DNA of 64,000 nucleotides from Tachypleus tridentatus (GCF_004210375.1 NC_134834.1:18097027-18161026), one strand, 5' to 3'. Positions 15,001 through 28,763 are shown, numbered from the stretch's first letter. The notes: generated from the sequence alone by a model not told the origin. Numbers and translations: made by a program.

Positions 15001-18000
15001 AATAGTACCTGGTGTATCCTTGTCAATAAAGAAATAATAGTACCTAGTGTATCATTGTCAATAAAGAAATAATAGTACCTGGTGTATCCTTGTCAATAAA
15101 AATCAATAGTATCTGGTGTATCTTTGTCAATAAAGAAACAATAGTACTTGGTGTATCCTTGTCAATAAAGAAATAATAGTACTTGGTGTATCATTGTCAA
15201 TAAAGAAATAATAGTACCTGGTGTATCCTTGTCAATAAAAAGCAATAGTACCTGGTGTATCATTGTCAATAAAGAAATAATAGTACCTGGTGTATCCTTG
15301 TCAATAAAGAAACAATAGTACTTGGTGTATCATTGTAAATAAAGAAACAATAGTACTTGGTGTATCATTGTCAATAAAGAAATAATAGTACCTGGTGTAT
15401 CTTTGTCAATAAAGAAACAATAGTACCTGGTGTATCCTTGTCAATAAAGAAACAATAGTATCTGGTGTATCTTTGTCAATAAAGAAACAATAGTACTTGG
15501 TGTATCCTTGTCAATAAAGAAATAATAGTACTTGGTGTATCATTGTCAATAAAGAAATAATAGTACCTAGTGTATCATTGTCAATAAAGAAATAATAGTA
15601 CCTGGTGTATCCTTGTCAATAAAGAAATAATAGTACCTGGTGTATCCTTGTCAATAAAGAAATAATAGTACCTGGTGTATCATTGTCAATAAAGAAATAA
15701 TAGTACCTGGTGTATCCTTGTCAATAAAGAAACAATAGTATCTGGTGTATCTTTGTCAATAAAGAAACAATAGTACTTGGTGTATCCTTGTCAATAAAGA
15801 AATAATAGTACCTGGTGTATCATTGTCAATAAAGAAATAATAGTACCTGGTGTATCATTGTCAATAAAGAAATAATAGTACCTGGTGTATCCTTGTCAAT
15901 AAAGAAATAATAGTACCTGGTGTATCCTTGTCAATAAAGAAATAATAGTACCTGGTGTATCCTTGTCAATAAAGAAACAATAGTACCTGGTGTATCCTTG
16001 TCAATAAAGAAACAATAGTATCTGGTGTATCCTTGTCAATAAAGAAACAATAGTACTTGGTGTATCCTTGTCAATAAAGAAACAATAGTACCTGGTGTAT
16101 CATTGTCAATAAAGAAACAATAGTACCTGGTGTATCATTGTCAATAAAGAAACAATAGTACCTGGTGTATCCTTGTCAATAAAGAAACAATAGTACCTGG
16201 TGTATCCTTGTCAATAAAGAAACAATAGTACCTGGTGTATCCTTGTCAATAAAGAAACAATAGTACCTGGTGTATCCTTGTCAATAAAGAAACAATAGTA
16301 TCTGGTGTATCCTTGTCAATAAAGAAACAATAGTACTTGGTGTATCCTTGTCAATAAAGAAACAATAGTACCTGGTGTATCCTTGTCAATAAAGAAACAA
16401 TAGTACCTGGTGTATCCTTGTCAATAAAGAAACAATAGTACCTGGTGTATCCTTGTCAATAAAGAAACAATAGTACCTGGTGTATCCTTGTCAATAAAGA
16501 AACAATAGTACCTGGTGTATCCTTGTCAATAAAGAAACAATAGTATCTGGTGTATCCTTGTCAATAAAGAAACAATAGTACCTGGTGTATCCTTGTCAAT
16601 AAAGAAACAATAGTACCTGGTGTATCCTTGTCAATAAAGAAACAATAGTACCTGGTGTATCCTTGTCAATAAAGAAACAATAGTATCTGGTGTATCCTTG
16701 TCAATAAAGAAACAATAGTACCTGGTGTATCCTTGTCAATAAAGAAATAATAGTATCTGGTGTATCCTTGTCAATAAAGAAACAATAGTACCTGGTGTAT
16801 CCTTGTCAATAAAGAAACAATAGTACCTGGTGTATTCTGGTCAATAAAGAAACAATAGTACCTGGTGTATCCTTGTCAATAGAGAAACAATAGTACTTGG
16901 TGTATCATTGTCAATAAAGAAATAATAGTATCTGGTGTATCTTTGTCAATAAAGAAACAATAGTATCTGGTGTATCCTTGTCAATAAAGAAACAATAGTA
17001 CCTGGTGTATCCTTGTCAATAAAGAAACAATAGTACCTGGTGTATCCTTGTCAATAAAGAAACAATAGTATCTGGTGTATCCTTGTCAATAAAGAAACAA
17101 TAGTACCTGGTGTATCCTTGTCAATAAAGAAACAATAGTATCTGGTGTATCCTTGTCAATAAAGAAACAATAGTACTTGGTGTATCCTTGTCAATAAAGA
17201 AACAATAGTACCTGGTGTATCCTTGTCAATAAAGAAACAATAGTACCTGGTGTATCCTTGTCAATAAAGAAACAATAGTATCTGGTGTATCCTTGTCAAT
17301 AAAGAAATAATAGTATCTGGTGTATCCTTGTCAATAAAGAAAGAATAGTACCTGATGTATCCTTGTCAATAAAAATCAATAGTACCTGGTGTATCTTTGT
17401 CAATAAAGAAATAATAGTACCTGGTGTATCCTTGTCAATAAAGAAACAATAGTACCTGGTGTATCCTTGTCAATAAAGAAACAATAGTACTTGGTGTATC
17501 ATTGTCAATAAAGAAATAATAGTACCTGGTGTATCTTTGTCAATAAAGAAATAATAGTACCTGGTGTATCCTTGTCAATAAAGAAACAATAGTACTTGGT
17601 GTATCCTTGTCAATAAAGGAACAATAGTACCTGGTGTATCCTTGTCAATAAAGAAACAATAGTACCTGGTGTATCCTTGTCAATAAAGAAATAATAGTAC
17701 CTGGTGTATCATTGTCAATAAAGAAATAATAGTACCTGGTGTATCCTTGTCAATAAAGAAACAATAGTACCTGGTGTATTCTTGTCAATAAAGAAACAAT
17801 AGTACCTGGTGTATCCTTGTCAATAAAGAAACAATAGTATCTGGTGTATCCTTGTCAATAAAGAAATAATAGTACCTGGTGTATCTTTGTCAATAAAGAA
17901 ACAATAGTATCTGGTGTATCCTTGTCAATAAAGAAACAATAGTATCTGGTGTATCTTTGTCAATAAAGAAACAATAGTACCTGGTGTATCCTTGTCAATA

Positions 18001-21000
18001 AAGAAACAATAGTACCTGGTGTATCCTTGTCAATAAAGAAACAATAGTATCTGGTGTATCATTGTCAATAAAGAAATAATAGTACCTGGTGTATCTTTGT
18101 CAATAAAGAAACAATAGTACTTGGTGTATCATTGTCAATAAAGAAATAATAGTACCTGGTGTATCCTTGTCAATAAAGAAACAATAGTACTTGGTGTATC
18201 ATTGTAAATAAAGAAACAATAGTACTTGGTGTATCATTGTCAATAAAGAAATAATAGTACCTGGTGTATCTTTGTCAATAAAGAAACAATAGTACCTGGT
18301 GTATCCTTGTCAATAAAAAAACAATAGTATCTGGTGTATCTTTGTCAATAAAGAAACAATAGTACCTGGTGTATCCTTGTCAATAAAGAAATAATAGTAC
18401 CTGGTGTATCATTGTCAATAAAGAAATAATAGTACCTGGTGTATCATTGTCAATAAAGAAATAATAGTACCTGGTGTATCCTTGTCAATAAAGAAATAAT
18501 AGTACCTGGTGTATCCTTGTCAATAAAGAAATAATAGTACCTAGTGTATCATTGTCAATAAAGAAATAATAGTACCTGGTGTATCCTTGTCAATAAAAAA
18601 ACAATAGTATCTGGTGTATCTTTGTCAATAAAGAAACAATAGTACTTGGTGTATCCTTGTCAATAAAGAAATAATAGTACTTGGTGTATCATTGTCAATA
18701 AAGAAATAATAGTACCTGGTGTATCATTGTCAATAAAGAAATAATAGTACCTGGTGTATCCTTGTCAATAAAGAAACAATAGTACCTGGTGTATCCTTGT
18801 CAATAAAGAAACAATAGTACCTGGTGTATCATTGTCAATAAAGAAACAATAGTACCTGGTGTATCCTTGTCAATAAAGAAACAATAGTATCTGGTGTATC
18901 TTTGTCAATAAAGAAACAATAGTACCTGGTGTATCCTTGTCAATAAAGAAATAATAGTACCTGGTGTATCATTGTCAATAAAGAAATAATAGTACCTGGT
19001 GTATCCTTGTCAATAAAGAAATAATAGTACCTGGTGTATCCTTGTCAATAAAGAAATAATAGTACCTGGTGTATCCTTGTCAATAAAGAAATAATAGTAC
19101 CTGGTGTATCCTTGTCAATAAAGAAACAATAGTATCTGGTGTATCATTGTCAATAAAGAAACAATAGTACCTGGTGTATCTTTGTCAATAAAGAAACAAT
19201 AGTACCTGGTGTATCCTTGTCAATAAAGAAACAATAGTATCTGGTGTATTCTTGTCAATAAAAAACAATAGTACCTGGTGTATCCTTGTCAATAAAGAAA
19301 TAATAGTATCTGGTGTATCCTTGTCAATAAAGAAACAATAGTACCTGATGTATCCTTGTCAATAAAGAAACAATAGTACCTGGTGTATCCTTGTCAATAA
19401 AGAAACAATAGTACCTGGTGTATCCTTGTCAATAAAGAAACAATAGTACCTGGTGTATCCTTGTCAATAAAGAAACAATAGTATCTGGTGTATCATTGTC
19501 AATAAAGAAATAATAGTACCTGGTGTATCCTTGTCAATAAAGAAACAATAGTACTTGGTGTATCATTGTCAATAAAGAAATAATAGTACCTGGTGTATCC
19601 TTGTCAATAAAGAAACAATAGTACCTGGTGTATCATTGTCAATAAAGAAACAATAGTACCTGGTGTATCATTGTCAATAAAGAAATAATAGTACCTGGTG
19701 TATCTTTGTCAATAAAGAAACAATAGTACCTGGTGTATCCTTGTCAATAAAAAACAATAGTATCTGGTGTATCTTTGTCAATAAAGAAACAATAGTACTT
19801 GGTGTATCCTTGTCAATAAAGAAATAATAGTACTTGGTGTATCATTGTCAATAAAGAAATAATAGTACCTGGTGTATCATTGTCAATAAAGAAATAATAG
19901 TACCTGGTGTATCCTTGTCAATAAAGAAATAATAGTACCTGGTGTATCCTTGTCAATAAAGAAATAATAGTACCTGGTGTATCATTGTCAATAAAGAAAT
20001 AATAGTACCTGGTGTATCCTTGTCAATAAAAAAATAATAGTATCTGGTGTATCTTTGTCAATAAAGAAACAATAGTACTTGGTGTATCCTTGTCAATAAA
20101 GAAATAATAGTACTTGGTGTATCATTGTCAATAAAGAAATAATAGTACCTGGTGTATCATTGTCAATAAAGAAATAATAGTACCTGGTGTATCCTTGTCA
20201 ATAAAGAAATAATAGTACCTGGTGTATCCTTGTCAATAAAGAAATAATAGTACCTGGTGTATCATTGTCAATAAAGAAACAATAGTACCTGGTGTATCCT
20301 TGTCAATAAAAAAACAATAGTATCTGGTGTATCTTTGTCAATAAAGAAACAATAGTACTTGGTGTATCCTTGTCAATAAAGAAATAATAGTATCTGGTGT
20401 ATCCTTGTCAATAAAGAAACAATAGTACCTGGTGTATCATTGTCAATAAAGAAACAATAGTACCTGGTGTATCCTTGTCAATAAAGAAATAATAGTACTT
20501 GGTGTATCATTGTCAATAAAGAAATAATAGTACCTAGTGTATCATTGTCAATAAAGAAATAATAGTACCTGGTGTATCCTTGTCAATAAAGAAATAATAG
20601 TACCTGGTGTATCCTTGTCAATAAAGAAATAATAGTACCTGGTGTATCATTGTCAATAAAGAAATAATAGTACCTGGTGTATCCTTGTCAATAAAAAAAC
20701 AATAGTATCTGGTGTATCTTTGTCAATAAAGAAACAATAGTACTTGGTGTATCCTTGTCAATAAAGAAATAATAGTACTTGGTGTATCATTGTCAATAAA
20801 GAAATAATAGTACCTGGTGTATCTTTGTCAATAAAGAAATAATAGTACCTGGTGTATCCTTGTCAATAAAGAAACAATAGTACCTGGTGTATCCTTGTCA
20901 ATAAAGAAATCAATAGTACCTGGTGTATCTTGTCAATAAAGAAACAATAGTACATCCTTGTCAATAAAGAAATAATAGTACCTGGTGTATCATTGTCAAT

Positions 21001-24000
21001 AAAGAAATAATAGTACTTGGTGTATCATTGTCAATAAAGAAACAATAGTACTTGGTGTATCTTTGTCAATAAAGAAACAATAGTACCTGGTGTATCCTTG
21101 TCAATAAAGAAACAATAGTATCTGGTGTATCATTGTCAATAAAGAAATAATAGTACCTGGTGTATCTTTGTCAATAAAGAAACAATAGTATCTGGTGTAT
21201 CCTTGTCAATAAAGAAACAATAGTATCTGGTGTATCTTTGTCAATAAAGAAAAATAATACCTGGTGTATCCTTGTCAATAAAGAAACAATAGTACCTGGT
21301 GTATCCTTGTCAATAAAGAAACAATAGTATCTGGTGTATCATTGTCAATAAAGAAATAATAGTACCTGGTGTATCCTTGTCAATAAAGAAACAATAGTAC
21401 TTGGTGTATCATTGTCAATAAAGAAATAATAGTACCTGGTGTATCCTTGTCAATAAAGAAACAATAGTACCTGGTGTATCCTTGTCAATAAAGAAACAAT
21501 AGTACCTGGTGTATCATTGTCAATAAAGAAATAATAGTACCTGGTGTATCTTTGTCAATAAAGAAACAATAGTACCTGGTGTATCCTTGTCAATAAAAAA
21601 CAATAGTATCTGGTGTATCTTTGTCAATAAAGAAACAATAGTACTTGGTGTATCCTTGTCAATAAAGAAATAATAGTACCTGGTGTATCATTGTCAATAA
21701 AGAAATAATAGTACCTAGTGTATCATTGTCAATAAAGAAATAATAGTACCTGGTGTATCCTTGTCAATAAAGAAATAATAGTACCTGGTGTATCCTTGTC
21801 AATAAAGAAATAATAGTACCTAGTGTATCATTGTCAATAAAGAAATAATAGTACCTGGTGTATCCTTGTCAATTAAAATCAATAGTATCTGGTGTATCTT
21901 TGTCAATAAAGAAACAATAGTACTTGGTGTATCCTTGTCAATAAAGAAATAATAGTACTTGGTGTATCATTGTCAATAAAGAAATAATAGTACCTAGTGT
22001 ATCATTGTCAATAAAGAAATAATAGTACCTGGTGTATCCTTGTCAATAAAGAAATAATAGTACCTGGTGTATCCTTGTCAATAAAGAAATAATAGTACCT
22101 AGTGTATCATTGTCAATAAAGAAATAATAGTACCTGGTGTATCCTTGTCAATAAAAATCAATAGTATCTGGTGTATCTTTGTCAATAAAGAAACAATAGT
22201 ACTTGGTGTATCCTTGTCAATAAAGAAATAATAGTACTTGGTGTATCATTGTCAATAAAGAAATAATAGTACCTGGTGTATCCTTGTCAATAAAGAAATT
22301 ATAGTACCTGGTGTATCCTTGTCAATAAAGAAATAATAGTACCTAGTGTATCATTGTCAATAAAGAAATAATAGTACCTGGTGTATCCTTGTCAATAAAG
22401 AAACAATAGTATCTGGTGTATCATTGTCAATAAAGAAAGAATAGTACCTGGTGTATCTTTGTCAATAAAGAAACAATAGTACCTGGTGTATCCTTGTAAA
22501 TAAAGAAACAATAGTATCTGGTGTATTCTGGTCAATAAAGAAACAATAGTACCTGGTGTATCCTTGTCAATAAAGAAATAATAGTATCTGGTGTATCCTT
22601 GTCAATAAAGAAACAATCGTACCTGATGTATTCTGGTCAATAAAGAAACAATAGTACCTGGTGTATTCTGGTCAATAAAGAAACAATAGTACCTGGTGTA
22701 TCCTTGTCAATAAAGAAACAATAGTACTTGGTGTATCATTGTCAATAAAGAAATAATAGTATCTGGTGTATCTTTGTCAATAAAGAAACAATAGTACCTG
22801 GTGTATCCTTGTCAATAAAGAAACAATAGTACCTGGTGTATCCTTGTCAATAAAGAAACAATAGTACCTGGTGTATCCTTGTCAATAAAGAAACAATAGT
22901 ATCTGGTGTATCCTTGTCAATAAAGAAACAATAGTACTTGGTGTATCCTTGTCAATAAAGAAACAATAGTACCTGGTGTATCCTTGTCAATAAAGAAACA
23001 ATAGTACCTGGTGTATCCTTGTCAATAAAGAAACAATAGTACCTGGTGTATCTTTGTCAATAAAGAAACAATAGTACCTGGTGTATCATTGTCAATAAAG
23101 AAATAATAGTACCTGGTGTATCCTTGTCAATAAAGAAATAATAGTACCTGGTGTATCCTTGTCAATAAAGAAATAATAGTACCTGGTGTATCCTTGTCAA
23201 TAAAGAAATAATAGTACCTAGTGTATCATTGTCAATAAAGAAATAATAGTACCTGGTGTATCCTTGTCAATAAAAATCAATAGTATCTGGTGTATCTTTG
23301 TCAATAAAGAAACAATAGTACTTGGTGTATCCTTGTCAATAAAGAAATAATAGTACTTGGTGTATCATTGTCAATAAAGAAATAATAGTACCTGGTGTAT
23401 CTTTGTCAATAAAGAAATAATAGTACCTGGTGTATCCTTGTCAATAAAGAAACAATAGTATCTGGTGTATCCTTGTCAATAAAAATCAATAGTACCTGGT
23501 GTATTCTTGTCAATAAAGAAACAATAGTACTTGGTGTATCCTTGTCAATAAAGAAATAATAGTACCTAGTGTATCATTGTGAATAAAGAAATAATAGTAC
23601 TTGGTGTATCATTGTCAATAAAGAAACAATAGTACTTGGTGTATCTTTGTCAATAAAGAAACAATAGTATCTGGTGTATCCTTGTCAATAAAGAAACAAT
23701 AGTATCTGATGTATTATTGTCAATAAAGAAATAATAGTACCTGGTGTATCTTTGTCAATAAAGAAACAATAGTATCTGGTGTATCCTTGTCAATAAAGAA
23801 ACAATAGTATCTGGTGTATCTTTGTCAATAAAGAAACAATAGTACCTGGTGTATCCTTGTCAATATAGGAACAATAGTACCTGGTGTGTCCTTGTCAATA
23901 AAGAAACAATAGTATCTGATGTATCATTGTCAATAAAGAAATAATAGTACCTGGTGTATCTTTGTCAATAAAGAAACAATAGTACTTGGTGTATCATTGT

Positions 24001-27000
24001 CAATAAAGAAATAATAGTACCTGGTGTATCCTTGTCAATAAAGAAACAATAGTACTTGGTGTATCATTGTAAATAAAGAAACAATAGTACTTGGTGTATC
24101 ATTGTCAATAAAGAAATAATAGTACCTGGTGTATCTTTGTCAATAATGAAACAATAGTACCTGATGCATCCTTGTCAATAAAAATCAATAGTATCTGGTG
24201 TATCTTTGTCAATAAAGAAACAATAGTACTTGGTGTATCCTTGTCAATAAAGAAATAATAGTACTTGGTGTATCATTGTCAATAAAGAAATAATAGTACC
24301 TAGTGTATCATTGTCAATAAAGAAATAATAGTACCTGGTGTATCCTTGTCAATAAAGAAATAATAGTACCTGGTGTATCCTTGTCAATAAAGAAATAATA
24401 GTACCTAGTGTATCATTGTCAATAAAGAAATAATAGTACCTGGTGTATCCTTGTCAATTAAAATCAATAGTATCTGGTGTATCTTTGTCAATAAAGAAAC
24501 AATAGTACTTGGTGTATCCTTGTCAATAAAGAAATAATAGTACTTGGTGTATCATTGTCAATAAAGAAATAATAGTACCTAGTGTATCATTGTCAATAAA
24601 GAAATAATAGTACCTGGTGTATCCTTGTCAATAAAGAAATAATAGTACCTGGTGTATCCTTGTCAATAAAGAAATAATAGTACCTAGTGTATCATTGTCA
24701 ATAAAGAAATAATAGTACCTGGTGTATCCTTGTCAATAAAAATCAATAGTATCTGGTGTATCTTTGTCAATAAAGAAACAATAGTACTTGGTGTATTCTT
24801 GTCAATAAAGAAATAATAGTACTTGGTGTATCATTGACAATAAAGAAATAATAGTACCTGGTGTATCCTTGTCAATAAAGAAATTATAGTACCTGGTCTA
24901 TCCTTGTCAATAAAGAAATAATAGTACCTAGTGTATCATTGTCAATAAAGAAATAATAGTACCTGGTGTATCCTTGTCAATAAAGAAACAATAGTATCTG
25001 GTGTATCATTGTCAATAAAGAAAGAATAGTACCTGGTGTATCTTTGTCAATAAAGAAACAATAGTACCTGGTGTATCCTTGTAAATAAAGAAACAATAGT
25101 ATCTGGTGTATTCTGGTCAATAAAGAAACAATAGTACCTGGTGTATCCTTGTCAATAAAGAAATAATAGTATCTGGTGTATCCTTGTCAATAAAGAAACA
25201 ATCATACCTGATGTATTGTGGTCAATAAAGAAACAATAGTACCTGGTGTATTCTGGTCAATAAAGAAACAATAGTACCTGGTGTATCCTTGTCAATAGAG
25301 AAACAATAGTACTTGGTGTATCATTGTCAATAAAGAAATAATAGTATCTGGTGTATCATTGTCAATAAAGAAATAATAGTACCTGGTGTATCCTTGTCAA
25401 TAAAAAGCAATAGTACTTGGTGTATCATTGTCAATAAAGAAATAATAGTACCTGGTGTATCCTTGTCAATAAAGAAACAATAGTACTTGGTGTATCATTG
25501 TCAATAAAGAAACAATAGTACTTGGTGTATCATTGTCAATAAAGAAATAATAGTACCTGGTGTATCTTTGTCAATAAAGAAACAATAGTACCTGATGCAT
25601 CCTTGTCAATAAAAATCAATAGTATCTGGTGTATCTTTGTCAATAAAGAAACAATAGTACTTGGTGTATCCTTGTCAATAAAGAAATAATAGTACTTGGT
25701 GTATCATTGTCAATAAAGAAATAATAGTACCTAGTGTATCATTGTCAATAAAGAAATAATAGTACCTGGTGTATCCTTGTCAATAAAGAAATAATAGTAC
25801 CTGGTGTATCCTTGTCAATAAAGAAATAATAGTACCTAGTGTATCATTGTCAATAAAGAAATAATAGTACCTGGTGTATCCTTGTCAATAAAAATCAATA
25901 GTATCTGGTGTATCTTTGTCAATAAAGAAACAATAGTACTTGGTGTATCCTTGTCAATAAAGAAATAATAGTACTTGGTGTATCATTGTCAATAAAGAAA
26001 TAATAGTACCTAGTGTATCATTGTCAATAAAGAAATAATAGTACCTGGTGTATCCTTGTCAATTAAGAAATAATAGTACCTGGTGTATCCTTGTCAATAA
26101 AGAAATAATAGTACCTAGTGTATCATTGTCAATAAAGAAATAATAGTACCTGGTGTATCCTTGTCAATAAAAATCAATAGTATCTGGTGTATCTTTGTCA
26201 ATAAAGAAACAATAGTACTTGGTGTATCCTTGTCAATAAAGAAATAATAGTATCTGGTGTATCCTTGTCAATAAAGAAACAATCGTACCTGATGTATTCT
26301 GGTCAATAAAGAAACAATAGTACCTGGTGTATCCTTGTCAATAAAGAAATAATAGTACTTGGTGTATCATTGTCAATAAAGAAATAATAGTACCTAGTGT
26401 ATCATTGTCAATAAAGAAATAATAGTACCTGGTGTATCCTTGTCAATAAAGAAATAATAGTACCTGGTGTATCCTTGTCAATAAAGAAATAATAGTACCT
26501 AGTGTATCATTGTCAATAAAGAAATAATAGTACCTGGTGTATCCTTGTCAATAAAAATCAATAGTATCTGGTGTATCTTTGTCAATAAAGAAACAATAGT
26601 ACTTGGTGTATCCTTGTCAATAAAGAAATAATAGTACTTGGTGTATCATTGTCAATAAAGAAATAATAGTACCTAGTGTATCATTGTCAATAAAGAAATA
26701 ATAGTACCTGGTGTATCCTTGTCAATAAAGAAATAATAGTACCTGGTGTATCCTTGTCAATAAAGAAATAATAGTACCTAGTGTATCATTGTCAATAAAG
26801 AAATAATAGTACCTGGTGTATCCTTGTCAATAAAAATCAATAGTATCTGGTGTATCTTTGTCAATAAAGAAACAATAGTACTTGGTGTATCCTTGTCAAT
26901 AAAGAAATAATAGTATTTGGTGTATCATTGTCAATAAAGAAATAATAGTACCTAGTGTATCATTGTCAATAAAGAAATAATAGTACCTGGTGTATCCTTG

Positions 27001-27955
27001 TCAATAAAGAAATAATAGTACCTGGTGTATCCTTGTCAATAAAGAAATAATAGTACCTAGGTATCATTGTCAATAAAGAAATAATAGTACCTGGTGTATC
27101 CTTGTCAATAAAAATCAATAGTATCTGGTGTATCTTTGTCAATAAAGAAACAATAGTACTTGGTGTATCCTTGTCAATAAAGAAATAATAGTACTTGGTG
27201 TATCATTGTCAATAAAGAAATAATAGTACCTGGTGTATCCTTGTCAATAAAGAAATTATAGTACCTGGTGTATCCTTGTCAATAAAGAAATAATAGTACC
27301 TAGTGTATCATTGTCAATAAAGAAATAAAAGTACCTGGTGTATCCTTGTCAATAAAAATCAATAGTATCTGGTGTATCTTTGTCAATAAAGAAACAATAG
27401 TACTTGGTGTATCCTTGTCAATAAAGAAATAATAGTACTTGGTGTATCATTGTCAATAAAGAAATAATAGTACCTGGTGTATCCTTGTCAATAAAAAGCA
27501 ATAGTACCTGGTGTATCATTGTCAATAAAGAAACAATAGTACTTGGTGTATCATTGTCAATAAAGAAACAATAGTAATTGGTGTATCATTGTCAATAAAG
27601 AAATAATAGTACCTGGTGTATCCTTGTCAATAAAGAAATAATAGTACCTAGTGTATCATTGTCAATAAAGAAATAATGGTACCTAGTGTATTGTTGTTAA
27701 TAAAGAAACAATAGTACCTGGTGTATCCTTGTCAATAAAGAAACAATAGTACTTTGTGCATCCTTTTCAATAAAGAAATAATAGTACCTAGTGTATCATT
27801 GTCAATAAAGAAATAATGGTACCTAGTGTATTGTTGTTAATAAAGAAACAATAGTACCTGGTGTATCGTTGTCAATAAAGAAATAATGGTACCTAGTGTA
27901 TTGTTGTTAATAAAGAAACAATAGTACTTGATGTATTCTTGTCAATAAAGAAAAA
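1..27955. repeat. 35-bp satellite array, about 800 units
   Basis: Head-to-tail tandem repeat with a strict 35-bp period that enters from the left edge. A typical unit starts GTACCTGGTGTATCC and continues TTGTCAATAAAGAAACAATA. Variation is concentrated at a few positions: 4/5 (CC, CT or TC), 7/8 (GG, AG or GA), 14/15 (CC, CA, CT or TC), 17 and 31 (C, T or G). The stretch GTCAATAAAGAAA at positions 18-30 is nearly constant. Some units are 34 bp because AAAGAAACAATAG is shortened to AAAAATCAATAG. Because 35 is not a multiple of 3 and each unit has stop codons, no long reading frame exists in the array. I saw no SINE or gene inside it. Function unknown; it could be pericentromeric or another heterochromatic block. 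Confidence 0.98.
21600..27480. repeat. 279-bp higher-order repeat domain within the satellite
   Basis: Eight 35-bp variants recur in fixed order, with one shortened unit (AAAAATCAATAGTATCTGG) per period, giving 7 x 35 + 34 = 279 bp. The GTATCTGG that follows the short unit lies at 21885, 22164, 23283, 24191, 24470, 24749, 25622, 25901, 26180, 26564, 26843, 27121 and 27365. Adjacent spacings are mostly 279, with one 278, one 244 (one unit missing) and one 384 (three extra units). The order is a run of CTAGTG/ATCATT and CCTGG units, then the short unit, then CTTGG units. Confidence 0.88.
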
Positions 27956-28170
27956 CAAAAATATTTAGAAAATTCCTATTCGAGAAGAAACAATAGTAAT
28001 TGGTGCAGTCCTGTCAATAAATATGTAACAGTATTTGGTCCAGTCCTGTCAATAAAGACATAACAATATTTGGTCCATTCCTGTCAATAAAGACGTAACA
28101 GTATTTGGTTCAGTCCTGTCAATAAAGACGTAACAGTATTTGGTCCAGTCCTGTCAATAAGGACATAACT
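27660..28170. repeat. diverged edge of the 35-bp satellite
   Basis: From about 27,660 the units carry changes not seen inside the array (AATGGTACCTAG, ATTGTTGTTAATAAAG). From 27,985 a clearly different subfamily of the same 35-bp length appears, with AGTATTTGGTCCAGTCC and GTCAATAAAGACGTAAC in about five units. This looks like an old array end that has escaped homogenisation. After 28,170 the repeat is gone. Confidence 0.85.
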
Positions 28171-28489
28171 ATACTTTGTATATCAGTTCATTAATGGGAT
28201 TGTTAAAATATTTTATTACTAACTAATGCAATCAAATACCTTTAGTGACTTCTCAAAAAAGTAACTTATATTTTGGTGTATTTAACAAACTGACACAGAA
28301 TATAATGTTATAGAAAAAGAAGATAGAAATAATTATATATAATTATATAATATATATGTAATATATTATATTATACACGATTTATTATTTTAAGAAATGC
28401 TAAGCCAGAAATTCCTTTTTCTTCATGCTAAATCTGTTTGTCTCCAAGGTTTCTAATTAATATGTTTTTTTCTTTACCAAAGAATACAT
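28171..28489. other. AT-rich unique spacer
   Basis: No gene or interspersed repeat recognised. It includes a short run of alternating A/T around 28,325-28,375 next to the satellite edge. Confidence 0.6.
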
Positions 28490-28763
28490 GGTTTTGTTTT
28501 ATTTGTTTTTGAATTTCGCGCAAAGCTACATGAGGGCTATTTGCGCTAGCCGTCCCTAATTTCGCAGTGTAAGACTAGAGGAAAGGCAGCTAGTCATCAC
28601 CATCCACAGCCAACTCTTGAACTACTCTTTTATCAACGAATATTGGGATTGCCCGTCACATTATAGCATCCTCACGGCTGAAAGAGCGAGCACATCTGAT
28701 GTAACGAGAATTCAAACCCGCAACCCACAAGTTGCGAGTCTAGGGCCCTAACCACCTTATTAC
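28490..28763 (-). repeat. tRNA-derived SINE, family I
   Basis: Nearly complete copy on the minus strand. On the plus strand it begins with the tail (GAATTTCGCGCAAAGCTACA) and ends in the tRNA-like head. Moderately diverged. Confidence 0.85.

Noticed and set aside
1-27955. Regularly spaced repeats resembling a CRISPR array
   Set aside because: Units are contiguous, with no unique spacers, and the genome is eukaryotic. It is a satellite.
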